A DNA stretch of 64,000 bases from Mycolicibacter minnesotensis (lineage in GTDB: Bacteria; Actinomycetota; Actinomycetes; Mycobacteriales; Mycobacteriaceae). The position numbers and the translations under genes were made by a program. Of the stretch, positions 28,755 through 40,793 are shown in pieces (position 1 is the first letter of the stretch; each line of letters starts with the position of its first letter). The stretch lies in the NCBI RefSeq assembly GCF_010731755.1, contig NZ_AP022589.1, positions 3,224,001-3,288,000 on the forward strand, read 5' to 3'. The notes beneath the pieces were generated by a model that saw nothing but the letters and a program-made list of their open reading frames with translations, did no database searches and was not told the origin of the DNA.

Positions 28755-29208
28755 CGTTGTGACGATCGATCCGGCGGACCTGCCGTACGGCTCGGTGATC
28801 ACCAACAGTGGTCGGATTTCCGGAGTCACCGAGCCCGGCGAAGCCTCGTTGCACTACCCCTTCCCGGTCAAGGAACTGGCCGCGCTGGACGACGCACTGA
28901 CCTACGCCTCCCGGGCGACTGGTGCCCGCTTCGCCACCTACATCGGCGACCTGGGCTCTGACACCGCCGCGCGGGCCCGCGAGATCCTGGCGAAGGTGCC
29001 GACCCCCAACGACGCGGTGCTCATCGCGGTCTCCCCGGACCAGAAGGCCATCGAGGTGGCCTACGGCGCCGGCGTTGCGAACCGCATCGCACCGGCAGCC
29101 GCACCCCAGGGCGTGGCCGCCGCAGCGGCGGCATTCCGCGAAGGCAACCTCATCGAAGGCCTGGTCAGTGCGGTGCAGATCATCAGCATCGGCGTCACCC
29201 CGGCCTAG
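28741..29208 (+). CDS. DUF5130 family protein
   Basis: About 155 residues: [54 protein letters not shown], then [33 protein letters not shown]. It has no signal peptide and no membrane segment. The fold resembles TPM-like domains (Rossmann-like, found in stress and photosystem repair proteins), but this is tentative. GTG 28732 and 28741 are both possible starts; a GGAG lies just before the latter. It overlaps ctaJ by 14 bases, which suggests a role connected to the oxidase. Function unknown. Confidence 0.78.
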   Translation: MATGDVVTIDPADLPYGSVITNSGRISGVTEPGEASLHYPFPVKELAALDDALTYASRATGARFATYIGDLGSDTAARAREILAKVPTPNDAVLIAVSPDQKAIEVAYGAGVANRIAPAAAPQGVAAAAAAFREGNLIEGLVSAVQIISIGVTPA

Positions 29209-29235
29209 CGGCTGGTAGCAACGCCGGACGATCAG

Positions 29236-29991
29236 GTGGCCGCGGCTGTGAGCGCGCCCGCGTCTCCGGCGCATCGCTCCTGGCTGGCCAACATCGATCG
29301 CTATGGTGCCGGTCCGCACGCGGTAGCCGACATCGTTCGCGCGCAACGCATCACGCGTGACAGCTTCCGGCGGCTCGATGCCATGGAGCAGATCACCGAC
29401 CCGGACGGCAAGAGCTACTTCGTCATCCCGCGGACAGCCGGCGGTGACGCAGCGCGCCAGGCGGTGCTGCTGACCTACATCCTCAACGCCGGCACCGGCT
29501 ACGGCCGACCCGGCACCCGCACCGACTTTCCCGCGACGCCCTACACCGGCGCCGAAGTACACCGCATCACGCAACGCCAACGTGCGAATCGCTGGAGCTA
29601 CGCGGCGGTCCGGGGCATCTGCAACACCGGGGGCACGGTGGCCACGACACCGAACGGGTTGCTGATGGTGCTGGGCGGCAACCGTGTCCACGGATCGTTC
29701 AGCCATCGCGGCGGCACCATGTGGGGAGATCTGTTCCTGGTGAACACCCGAGGCATTTCCGACCCGGCCCGCAGGGTGCGCGAGATCATCGAATCCGGCC
29801 GCCTCGGCCAGGGCGGACCGGACCTGGCCTGCCTACTGCACCACGAAGAGATCCACGCCCAGCAGTGGGCTGCCTTGGGCCCGATGCGGATGCCGGCGCG
29901 CTATCTCGCCGAAGAGGCCAGGTCGCGAGTCCTGGGCGGTGTCAACAATTTCGAAGAAGAAGCCGGACTGCGTGACGGGGGTTACCGCTGA
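29236..29991 (+). CDS. Unknown protein with HEXXH metallopeptidase-like motif
   Basis: 251 residues, not assigned to a family by me. The most informative part is CLLHHEEIHAQQWAALGP: H203-E204-x-x-H207 is a zincin-type zinc site, and E226 (YLAEEARSR) could be the third ligand. The middle holds NTGGTVATTPNGLLMVLGGNRVHGSFSHRGGTMWGDLFLVNTRG. No signal peptide or membrane helix is evident. The start may be GTG 29236 or 29248. It follows DUF5130 by 27 bases on the same strand and its stop abuts that of the convergent pepN with no gap. A peptidase or structural metal site are both possible. Confidence 0.75.
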   Translation: MAAAVSAPASPAHRSWLANIDRYGAGPHAVADIVRAQRITRDSFRRLDAMEQITDPDGKSYFVIPRTAGGDAARQAVLLTYILNAGTGYGRPGTRTDFPATPYTGAEVHRITQRQRANRWSYAAVRGICNTGGTVATTPNGLLMVLGGNRVHGSFSHRGGTMWGDLFLVNTRGISDPARRVREIIESGRLGQGGPDLACLLHHEEIHAQQWAALGPMRMPARYLAEEARSRVLGGVNNFEEEAGLRDGGYR

Positions 29992-32556
<2,565 letters not shown>

Positions 32557-32616
32557 GTCCGCCTACAGTAGCCGCCAGACGCTGCGGGCGGGCGCCAGAC
32601 CGAGTTTAATGAGGCC

Positions 32617-32997
32617 ATGGATGTCGCTGGTTTGATCTTCGCCGCGTTGGCCGCAGTCCTGCACGTCTATATCTTCATGCTGGAGTCGCTGAGCTGGACT
32701 TCGCCTCGGACCCGAGCGGTGTTCGGTACCACCGCCGAAGAGGCCGAAACGACCAAGGCGCTGGCCTTCAACCAAGGGTTCTACAACCTGTTCCTGGCCA
32801 TTGTCACCGTCGTCGGTATCGCTGCGGTTGCCTTGGACCACAACACTGTTGGGCTCGCGTTGATCTTCGCCGGGGTGGGGTCGATGCTGGCTGCGGCCCT
32901 GGTACTGCTGCTGTCGTCACCTGACAAGGCCCGCGCCGCACTCACACAGGGTGCCTTCCCGGCGGTCGCGGTCATCTTGCTGGCGCTGAGCCTGTAA
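32617..32997 (+). CDS. DUF1304 family membrane protein
   Basis: 126 residues with four hydrophobic segments: [60 protein letters not shown] and [13 protein letters not shown]. The conserved H-x(5)-E of the first helix and [15 protein letters not shown] after it are typical of DUF1304. No function is established for the family. TTTAAT at 32605-32610 with 6 bases to the ATG suggests a leaderless transcript. Divergent from pepN. Confidence 0.82.
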   Translation: MDVAGLIFAALAAVLHVYIFMLESLSWTSPRTRAVFGTTAEEAETTKALAFNQGFYNLFLAIVTVVGIAAVALDHNTVGLALIFAGVGSMLAAALVLLLSSPDKARAALTQGAFPAVAVILLALSL

Positions 32998-33076
32998 TCG
33001 GGCCAGCGGGCATAGATGTGCTCCGCGCTGCGTTGATCGCTTCAGAGATGTCCGCCCTTGGCCGAGAGGATCGCCC

Positions 33077-33688
33077 ATGCCCGTGAAGTCGCGCGCCGAA
33101 TTCTGGTTCGATCCGCTGTGCCCGTGGTGCTGGATCACCTCTCGCTGGATCCTGGAAGTCGAGAAGGTCCGCGACATCGACGTCAGCTTCCACGTGATGA
33201 GCCTGGCCGTGCTCAATGAGGGGCGCGACGACCTGCCCGAGCAGTACCGGGAACGCATGAAGAGCGCGTGGGGGCCGGTGCGGGTGGCGATCGCCGCCGA
33301 GCAGCTGCGCGGCAACGAGATCCTGCGCCCGCTGTACACCGCGATGGGAACCCGGATCCACAACCAGGACAACAAGGACTTCCCCGACGTGATCGCCGGT
33401 GCGCTGGCCGAGGTGGGCCTGCCTGCCGAACTGGCCGAGGCCGCCACAACCGATGCCTACGACGAGGCGCTGCGTGCCAGCCATCATGCCGGGATGGACG
33501 CCGTCGGCAAAGACGTCGGGACCCCGACGATCCACGTCAACGGGGTGGCGTTCTTCGGGCCGGTGCTGTCCCGGATTCCGCGCGGCGAGCAGGCCGGGCA
33601 GCTGTGGGACGCGTCGGTGACCTTCGCGTCCTACCCGCACTTCTTCGAACTCAAGCGTTCGCGGGACGAGGCTCCCGTATTCGACTGA
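33077..33688 (+). CDS. Mycothiol-dependent nitroreductase, thioredoxin fold (Rv2466c type)
   Basis: 203 residues, DsbA/FrnE-like. [18 protein letters not shown] places a CPWC redox pair at residues ~15-18; [18 protein letters not shown] includes the cis-Pro (TPT). The M. tuberculosis homologue is a mycothiol-dependent reductase that activates the nitro-thienopyrimidine prodrug TP053 and protects against oxidative stress. GAGAGGA lies just upstream of ATG 33077. Followed 42 bases later by rpiB on the same strand. Confidence 0.92.
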   Translation: MPVKSRAEFWFDPLCPWCWITSRWILEVEKVRDIDVSFHVMSLAVLNEGRDDLPEQYRERMKSAWGPVRVAIAAEQLRGNEILRPLYTAMGTRIHNQDNKDFPDVIAGALAEVGLPAELAEAATTDAYDEALRASHHAGMDAVGKDVGTPTIHVNGVAFFGPVLSRIPRGEQAGQLWDASVTFASYPHFFELKRSRDEAPVFD

Positions 33689-33730
33689 CGGCCGGCCGGG
33701 GGAGCAGACCGGGTCTGAGACAATGGCGCC

Positions 33731-34210
33731 ATGCGCGTCTACCTCGGCTGCGATCACGCCGGCTATGAACTCAAAGAACAAATCGTCGAGCACCTGAAGA
33801 AGACCGGCCATGAGCCAGTCGACTGCGGGGCCTTCAGCTACGACGCCGAGGACGACTACCCAGCGTTCTGCATCGCGGCGGCGGCCCGCACGGTGGCCGA
33901 CCCGGACAGCCTCGGAATCGTGATCGGCGGGTCCGGCAACGGCGAGCAGATCGCAGCCAACAAGGTTCCGGGGGCGCGTTGTGCGCTGGCCTGGAGCACC
34001 GAAACCGCGCAGTTGGCACGGGAACACAACAACGCCCAGCTGATCGGGATCGGTGGCCGGATGCACTCCAGCGCGCAAGCGCTCGCGATCGTCGACGCTT
34101 TCCTGAGCACCCCGTGGTCGCAGGCGGAGCGTCACCAGCGGCGCATCGACATCCTGGCGGCCTACGAACGCAACCACGAGGCACCCGCGGTGCCGGGCGC
34201 CCCGGCCTGA
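33731..34210 (+). CDS. rpiB: Ribose-5-phosphate isomerase B
   Basis: 159 residues: YLGCDHAGYELKEQI, GIVIGGSGNGEQIAANKVPGARCALAW and NNAQLIGIGGRMH. Interconverts ribulose- and ribose-5-phosphate in the pentose phosphate pathway. As in M. tuberculosis RpiB (Rv2465c), the E. coli active-site Cys is replaced and a Glu (GNGEQ) serves as base. A GACAAT with 6 bases to ATG 33731 suggests a leaderless start in addition to any read-through from the oxidoreductase gene. Confidence 0.96.
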   Translation: MRVYLGCDHAGYELKEQIVEHLKKTGHEPVDCGAFSYDAEDDYPAFCIAAAARTVADPDSLGIVIGGSGNGEQIAANKVPGARCALAWSTETAQLAREHNNAQLIGIGGRMHSSAQALAIVDAFLSTPWSQAERHQRRIDILAAYERNHEAPAVPGAPA

Positions 34211-34232
34211 CGCGGGTTCAGGCCGGCCGGAC

Positions 34233-35048
34233 ATGCCGGAGGGGCACATCCTGCACCGGCTGGCCCGGCTGCATCAGCGCCGCTTCGCCGGGGCGCCGGT
34301 AGCGGTCTGCAGCCCGCAAGGGCGCTTCGAGTCCGGTGCCGCCGTGGTCAGTGGGCGGCCACTGCTGCGGGCCGAGGCGTGGGGCAAGCATCTGTTCCAC
34401 CACTATTCCGGTGGGCCCATCGTTCACGTCCATTTGGGGATCTACGGCCACTTCACCGAGTTCGCGCTCCCCGACGGCGGTCTGCCTGAGCCGGTCGGCC
34501 AGGTCCGGATGCGCATGGTGGGTGCGCAGTACGGCACCGATCTGCGCGGGCCGGCCGCCTGCGACGTGGTCGATGAGGCGCAGGTCGCCGGCGTGATCGC
34601 GCGGCTGGGCCCCGACCCGCTGCGAGCCGACGCTGATCCGGCGTCGGCGTACAGGCGAATCGCCAAGTCCCGTAAAAGCATTGCCGCGTTGCTGATGGAT
34701 CAGTCGGTGCTGGCCGGAGTGGGCAATGTCTACCGCAGCGAAGTGCTGTTTAGGCACCGGATCGAGCCCTACCGGGCCGGCACCGAGATCGACGAAGCGC
34801 AGTTCGCGGCGATCTGGGCTGATCTGGTGTCGCTGATGAAGATCGGACTGCGGAGCGGCAGCATCGTGGTGGTCCGCCCGGAGGACGATCACGGGGCGCC
34901 GGCGTACGCGACCGGCAAACCGCGCACCTACGTCTACCGCCGGGCGGGCGACCCGTGCCGAGTGTGTGGGACCGCCGTGCGCACCGCGGAACTGGAGGGC
35001 CGCAACATGTTCTGGTGCCCAGCCTGCCAGGGCGGTCAGTCGTCGTAG
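34233..35048 (+). CDS. nei: Formamidopyrimidine/endonuclease VIII-type DNA glycosylase
   Basis: 271 residues. MPEGHILHRLARLH has the catalytic Pro2 and Glu3; IAALLMDQSVLAGVGNVYRSEVLF is the H2TH region; CRVCGTAVRTAELEGRNMFWCPACQ is the C-terminal zinc finger. It excises oxidised bases and nicks the resulting abasic site. Corresponds to Rv2464c (Nei1). The gap to rpiB is 22 bases; the 3' end overlaps convergent lipP by 13 bases. Confidence 0.93.
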   Translation: MPEGHILHRLARLHQRRFAGAPVAVCSPQGRFESGAAVVSGRPLLRAEAWGKHLFHHYSGGPIVHVHLGIYGHFTEFALPDGGLPEPVGQVRMRMVGAQYGTDLRGPAACDVVDEAQVAGVIARLGPDPLRADADPASAYRRIAKSRKSIAALLMDQSVLAGVGNVYRSEVLFRHRIEPYRAGTEIDEAQFAAIWADLVSLMKIGLRSGSIVVVRPEDDHGAPAYATGKPRTYVYRRAGDPCRVCGTAVRTAELEGRNMFWCPACQGGQSS

Positions 35049-36259
35049 AAGGTTTCGCGACGCGGCCGCAGCGCCACGCCGAGCGCCCGGTAGATCTCGT
35101 TGGACAACACCACACTGCGGGGGTCGGCATTGGCCTGAGTGTGGTCGAACCGGTTCATCACGTAGCCATAGCCGATCCGTTGCTCCAGATCGGCGAAGGC
35201 AAACGACCCGCCAAGTCCGCCGTGGCCGAAGATGCGCCGATTGGGCCCGTTGACGCCCTGCGCGTTGAGCATGTAGCCCATGCCCCAGCCGTGCTCGGCG
35301 ACTCGGGGCCCGAGCACCAGATCGGTCTCGGTCCCGCCCTGCAGCACCCGCAGACGGTCCATAGCGGCTCTACTGAGCAGTTTCTCCTGCACCAGCGCGT
35401 TGTAGAACGTGGCCATACCCAGGGCGGAAACCTGCGCGTTGGTGCCGGGGAACTCCAGTTGCCGCCACAGCGACAGGTCGTTGGTGGCGATCTCGTCGTC
35501 GGGGGCGAAGCCCATCGCCACTGCCAGCCCGGCCTTGGAATGGTCGTCCAGGGATGTCGGACGCTTGGGTGCTCCGGCCGAGGCGAGCATCTCCCGGATC
35601 GTCGGCTTGCCGACCGGGTCGGCGCAGCGGTGGGGCTGCTGGTCGGCCGGCACGCCGATGTGCACTTCGGCGCCGAGCGGCCCGGCCACCTCATTGCGCA
35701 GATAGTCGCCCACCGTCCCGCCGGTGACCCGCTTGACGACCTCGCCGATGATGAAGCCGTAGGTGGTCATGTGGTAGCCCTGCCCGGAGCCCGGACGCCA
35801 CCACGGTTCGGCGGCGGCAAGGCGCTCGCAGACCAGGTCCCAGTCGGTCACGTCGCGCCAGTGCATCGGCTCGCGTGGCCCGATAGCTCCGGAGCGGTGC
35901 GCCAGCACCATCGCCAGGGAGATGTCGCCCTTGCCGGCCCGGCCGAACTCCGGCCAGTAGTGGGCCACCGGAATCCGCAGGTCCAGCTCGCCGGCCTCGG
36001 CCAGCCGGTGGACGCAGGTGCTGGTCAGGCCTTTGCTGCCGGACAATACGGTGCTCAGCGTGTCTTCTTGCCACGGGCGTTGGCCCTCGGCGTCGGCGGT
36101 GCCGGCCCAGAGATTGACCACGAGTTCGCCGTCGACATAGGCCGCGACTGCCGCGCCGAGTTCGTCGCGCTCGGTGAAGTTACGTTCGAACTCCTCGCGC
36201 ACCTTCGCGAACCGTGGAGAGCACGTCCCATGGATCTGGACGTGCCGTGTGCCGCCCAT
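35036..36259 (-). CDS. lipP: Serine esterase/lipase, class C beta-lactamase fold
   Basis: 407 residues of the EstB/LipP group. LSGSKGLTSTCVHRLAEAGEL holds the Ser-x-x-Lys pair (SGSK) and TTYGFIIGEVVKRVTG the Tyr of the YxN-like motif. It hydrolyses short-chain esters; no signal peptide is seen, so it is probably cytosolic or exported by another route. AGGAAGG precedes ATG 36259. Corresponds to Rv2463. Confidence 0.9.
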   Translation of the reverse strand: MGGTRHVQIHGTCSPRFAKVREEFERNFTERDELGAAVAAYVDGELVVNLWAGTADAEGQRPWQEDTLSTVLSGSKGLTSTCVHRLAEAGELDLRIPVAHYWPEFGRAGKGDISLAMVLAHRSGAIGPREPMHWRDVTDWDLVCERLAAAEPWWRPGSGQGYHMTTYGFIIGEVVKRVTGGTVGDYLRNEVAGPLGAEVHIGVPADQQPHRCADPVGKPTIREMLASAGAPKRPTSLDDHSKAGLAVAMGFAPDDEIATNDLSLWRQLEFPGTNAQVSALGMATFYNALVQEKLLSRAAMDRLRVLQGGTETDLVLGPRVAEHGWGMGYMLNAQGVNGPNRRIFGHGGLGGSFAFADLEQRIGYGYVMNRFDHTQANADPRSVVLSNEIYRALGVALRPRRETFYDD

Positions 36260-36433
36260 GGCGTGCCTTCCTGCTAGGGAGAATCCCCTTCCGCGGGGGC
36301 GACGGGGCGATCTGACCCGCGCAGCTTTGCTTGGAAGGATAAGTCCGCGGCGTCATGGGAGTACAGCAGGCCCCGGCCGCGGTGTGCGGCGGCGTTGGCT
36401 TGGAAACGGTGAGATGGGGATACCCCCCCTGGC

Positions 36434-36465
36434 GGTGTCCGCCGAACAGCATGTCGGCGGACACC
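36434..36465 (-). terminator. Hairpin downstream of tRNA-Gly
   Basis: Perfect 12-bp inverted repeat GGTGTCCGCCGA / TCGGCGGACACC with an 8-base loop, 17 bases past the tRNA 3' end on the minus strand. No T-run follows, as is usual for mycobacterial terminators. The rest of 36260-36481 shows nothing else I recognise. Confidence 0.65.
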
Positions 36466-36481
36466 ACGCAGGTCTTGATGG

Positions 36482-36552
36482 AGCGGGCGACGGGAATCGA
36501 ACCCGCGTAGCTAGTTTGGAAGACTAGGGCTCTACCATTGAGCTACGCCCGC
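36482..36552 (-). tRNA. tRNA-Gly (anticodon TCC)
   Basis: Minus-strand cloverleaf of 71 bases. Acceptor GCGGGCG/CGCCCGC, anticodon loop CTTCCAA with TCC, T arm GCGGG-TTCGATT-CCCGT. Discriminator T, no encoded CCA. Located just before tig, as in other mycobacteria. Confidence 0.97.
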
Positions 36553-36570
36553 ATGAACAGCTAGAGCGAG

Positions 36571-36576
36571 ACTGTA
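36571..36576 (-). promoter_or_regulatory. -10 element of tRNA-Gly promoter
   Basis: Minus-strand TACAGT, 18 bases before the tRNA 5' end. No strong -35 is visible. Confidence 0.45.
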
Positions 36577-36670
36577 CCGGCGCGGCGGACTCGAAATCCA
36601 ATTGCCCCGCCGCTTTGGCTTCGTGGGGCGTTGACAGTAGGTCATTTGTGATCGCACATCTGCCGGGCCG

Positions 36671-36676
36671 TAGGAT
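36671..36676 (+). promoter_or_regulatory. -10 element of tRNA-Pro promoter
   Basis: TAGGAT ends 13 bases before the tRNA. A consensus -35 TTGACA at 36631-36636 is too far for this -10 and would instead pair with GCACAT at 36654-36659, so two start sites are possible. Confidence 0.45.
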
Positions 36677-36689
36677 CGCCTGGTCAGTG

Positions 36690-36766
36690 CGGGGTGTAGC
36701 GCAGCTTGGTAGCGCATCCGCTTTGGGAGCGGAAGGCCGCAGGTTCAAATCCTGTCACCCCGACCA
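36690..36766 (+). tRNA. tRNA-Pro (anticodon TGG), CCA encoded
   Basis: 77 bases. Acceptor CGGGGTG/CACCCCG, D arm GCGC-AGCTTGGTA-GCGC, anticodon loop TTTGGGA with TGG, T arm GCAGG-TTCAAAT-CCTGT. Unlike the other two tRNAs here the 3' CCA is encoded (36764-36766). Confidence 0.98.
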
Positions 36767-36823
36767 GCAGCGCGCGCCGCACCGGCACGACCGACCACGT
36801 CAACGATATCGAGGAGTACACCC

Positions 36824-38260
<1,437 letters not shown>

Positions 38261-38312
38261 CGCTGTAAGCGAACGAAGCCGGTTCGGACCGCCCTCGGCC
38301 GCGCTGGTTGGT

Positions 38313-38318
38313 TAGTGT
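38313..38318 (+). promoter_or_regulatory. Candidate -10 element for clpP1-clpP2
   Basis: TAGTGT, about 50 bases before the clpP1 GTG. Upstream, an inverted repeat CGAAC-N7-GTTCG (38270-38286) lies where an activator could bind; mycobacterial clpP1P2 is known to respond to ClgR, but the match to a ClgR box is not clear. Confidence 0.35.
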
Positions 38319-38366
38319 CTTAAACATGTCTCGGCAGATGAATCTCGAGAAAGCAGGTACCCCACT

Positions 38367-38945
38367 GTGAGCCAGCCCGGTCTGAATCTCGTCGACTCCG
38401 TATACGAGCGCCTACTGCGAGAACGCATCATCTTCCTGGGGTCGCAGGTGGACGACGACATCGCCAACCGGCTGTGCGCTCAGATCCTGCTCTTGGCCGC
38501 CGAGGACCCGACCAAGGACATCTCGCTCTACATCAACTCCCCGGGTGGCTCGATCAGTGCCGGCATGGCGATCTACGACACCATGGTGCTGGCGCCGTGT
38601 GACGTCGCCACGTACGCGATGGGGATGGCGGCCTCGATGGGCGAGTTCCTGCTCGCCGCGGGCACCAAGGGCAAGCGTTACGCCCTGCCGCACGCGCGGA
38701 TCCTGATGCACCAGCCGTTGGGTGGGGTGACCGGCAGCGCTGCCGACATTGCCATCCAGGCCGAGCAGTTCGCGGTCATCAAGAAGGAGATGTTCCGGCT
38801 CAACGCCGAGTTCACGGGTCAGACCATCGAACGTATCGAGGCTGACTCCGACCGGGACCGCTGGTTCACCGCCGCCGAAGCGCTCGAGTACGGCTTCGTC
38901 GACCACATCATCACCCGTGCCCACGTGAACGGAGATGCATCATGA
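38367..38945 (+). CDS. clpP1: ATP-dependent Clp protease proteolytic subunit 1
   Basis: 192 residues. [19 protein letters not shown], then [14 protein letters not shown] with nucleophile Ser90 and [11 protein letters not shown] with the catalytic His. It forms mixed ClpP1/ClpP2 tetradecamers with the next gene product; essential in mycobacteria and fed by ClpX and ClpC1. A short propeptide ([17 protein letters not shown]) precedes the body. It overlaps clpP2 by ATGA. Corresponds to Rv2461c. Confidence 0.98.
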   Translation: MSQPGLNLVDSVYERLLRERIIFLGSQVDDDIANRLCAQILLLAAEDPTKDISLYINSPGGSISAGMAIYDTMVLAPCDVATYAMGMAASMGEFLLAAGTKGKRYALPHARILMHQPLGGVTGSAADIAIQAEQFAVIKKEMFRLNAEFTGQTIERIEADSDRDRWFTAAEALEYGFVDHIITRAHVNGDAS

Positions 38946-39589
38946 ACCCCGAAACCTTGCGTGCCATCGCTCCGCAGGCTCGTTACATCCTGCCGTCGTT
39001 CGTCGAGCACTCCAGCTGGGGCGTCAAAGAGTCCAACCCGTACAACAAGCTGTTCGAAGAGCGGATCATCTTCCTGGGCGTTCAGGTAGACGATGCCTCG
39101 GCCAACGACATCATGGCCCAGTTGCTGGTGCTGGAGTCGCTGGACCCGGACCGCGATATCACCATGTACATCAACTCCCCGGGTGGCTCCTTCACCTCGT
39201 TGATGGCGATCTACGACACCATGCAGTACGTGCGGGCCGACATCCAGACGGTCTGCCTGGGCCAGGCCGCCTCGGCGGCGGCGGTGCTGCTGGCCGCGGG
39301 TACGCCGGGCAAGCGCATGGCGCTGCCCAACGCCCGGGTGCTGATCCACCAGCCGTCGCTGTCCGGGGTGATCCAGGGGCAGTTCTCCGACCTGGAGATC
39401 CAGGCGGCCGAGATCGAGCGCATGCGGACCCTGATGGAGTCCACTCTGGCTCGTCACACCGGTAGGGACGCCGAGCAGGTCCGCAAGGACACCGACCGCG
39501 ACAAGATCCTCACCGCGGCCGAGGCCAAGGAGTACGGGATCATCGACACCGTGCTGGAGTACCGGAAGCTGTCGGCACAGACCGCATAG
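38942..39589 (+). CDS. clpP2: ATP-dependent Clp protease proteolytic subunit 2
   Basis: 215 residues. [35 protein letters not shown] with Ser111 and [12 protein letters not shown] with the catalytic His. N-terminal propeptide [20 protein letters not shown]. The ATG overlaps the clpP1 stop (38942-38945), matching the 1:1 assembly of the two rings. Followed by a strong hairpin terminator. Corresponds to Rv2460c. Confidence 0.98.
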   Translation: MNPETLRAIAPQARYILPSFVEHSSWGVKESNPYNKLFEERIIFLGVQVDDASANDIMAQLLVLESLDPDRDITMYINSPGGSFTSLMAIYDTMQYVRADIQTVCLGQAASAAAVLLAAGTPGKRMALPNARVLIHQPSLSGVIQGQFSDLEIQAAEIERMRTLMESTLARHTGRDAEQVRKDTDRDKILTAAEAKEYGIIDTVLEYRKLSAQTA

Positions 39590-39605
39590 TTCTTCCGCCG
39601 AGCAG

Positions 39606-39649
39606 ACGTGAGGGCCCCCTAGTCGCACCGCGCTAGGGGGCCCTCACGT
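39606..39649. terminator. Bidirectional hairpin terminator between clpP2 and mmuM
   Basis: Perfect 17-bp inverted repeat, arm ACGTGAGGGCCCCCTAG, with a 10-base loop. It lies 17 bases past the clpP2 stop, and its right arm (39633-39649) contains the mmuM stop codon (39644-39646). It can fold from either transcript. A short T-rich stretch (TTTGTT) follows on the plus strand. Confidence 0.85.
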
Positions 39650-40528
39650 TTGTTCGTGCACGGCGGCGGCCACTCCGGCGATATCGGCCGGGCCGACCCG
39701 GCAGCAGCCACCCACGATGCGTGCCCCCGCGGCTATCCAGGCCGGCACCAGTGTGGGGGAGAACCGGGCAGGTCCGTTCCAACCCCCGCAAGTCCAGTGC
39801 TCACCACTGTTGGGGTAGACGATCACCGGCTTCCCGGTGACCGCGCGGGCGATCTCGATCGCCGGCAGGACATCGGACGGGGCACAGCAGTTGACTCCTA
39901 CGGCGACGATCTGTGGCACTCCGGAGGCCACCGCGAAGGCCTCTTCGAGTGACTGACCGGCGCGGGTCGCGGTGCCGTCGATCGTGTAGCAGAGCCAGGC
40001 CGGCACGTCCGCGGCGCGGACCAGACCCACCAAGGCTTCCGCCTCGTCGAGGTCCGGCACCGTCTCCAACGCGAGCAGATCGGCGCCGGCGCTGGCCAGC
40101 ACCTCTAGCCTGCGCTGGTGCCACGCCGCCAACTGGGCCACCGAAAGCCCATATCGGCCAACGTATTCCGAGCTGTCTACGCGGGCCGCGCCGTAGGGTC
40201 CGATCGATGCCGCAACCCAGCGCTGCCCGGCGCCGCCGGTGGCGGCGCGGGCCAAGTGCACACTGCGCTGCAACAGCGCCTCGGCGGTGCCGGCGTCGAC
40301 GCCGCGAGCCGAGAAGCCCTCGAAGCTCGCCTGATAGCTGGCGGTGGTCGCAAACTGCGCGCCTGCGGCGAAGAACGCGCGATGGACAGCTTCGATCTCG
40401 TGGGGAGCCTCGATGAGAAGCCGGGCCGACCACAGCGGGTCGGACAGGTCGGCCCCACGGGCTTCCAGCTCCGTCGCCAGGCCCCCATCGGCGACCAGCA
40501 CGGTATCGTCGGGCACGGTGAACCCCAC
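39644..40528 (-). CDS. mmuM: Homocysteine S-methyltransferase
   Basis: 294 residues. VLVADGGLATELEARG, TTASYQASFEGFSARG, VGVNCCAPSDVLPAI and GGCCRVGPADI: the last two segments hold the zinc-binding Cys residues of the Pfam S-methyl_trans family. It uses S-methylmethionine or SAM to methylate homocysteine to methionine. GTG 40528 is chosen: TACAGT lies 7 bases upstream (leaderless), and the protein then begins where the family does, although the frame is open to 40612. Convergent with clpP2. Corresponds to Rv2458. Confidence 0.9.
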   Translation of the reverse strand: MGFTVPDDTVLVADGGLATELEARGADLSDPLWSARLLIEAPHEIEAVHRAFFAAGAQFATTASYQASFEGFSARGVDAGTAEALLQRSVHLARAATGGAGQRWVAASIGPYGAARVDSSEYVGRYGLSVAQLAAWHQRRLEVLASAGADLLALETVPDLDEAEALVGLVRAADVPAWLCYTIDGTATRAGQSLEEAFAVASGVPQIVAVGVNCCAPSDVLPAIEIARAVTGKPVIVYPNSGEHWTCGGWNGPARFSPTLVPAWIAAGARIVGGCCRVGPADIAGVAAAVHEQT

Positions 40529-40535
40529 AGTGGCC

Positions 40536-40541
40536 ACTGTA
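40536..40541 (-). promoter_or_regulatory. -10 element of leaderless mmuM promoter
   Basis: Minus-strand TACAGT (40541-40536), 7 bases before GTG 40528. Confidence 0.6.
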
Positions 40542-40793
40542 GGGCGGAAGGCCCCGGCTGTCTCACATCCGGGTAACACCCCCGAAACGCTTACGCCACG
40601 CCAGCGCGTCACACCCCGGGTGGGGCGCCTCGGGCGATATGTTCTTGGAGCAGCAGGCGGGGCCAGTGATGAATACCAACGACGCGATTCGGCCTTATCG
40701 GTCGCCTCGCACCGGAACTAACGGGTAGCGTCGGAGCAGAACACCGGCACCTCGAACGACAGACGGCGAACAGGAAGTAGGTCCTAACGCACT

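Noticed and set aside
36260..36433. Gene between lipP and tRNA-Gly
   Set aside because: No frame with a family match or start signal; only the hairpin at 36434-36465 is notable.
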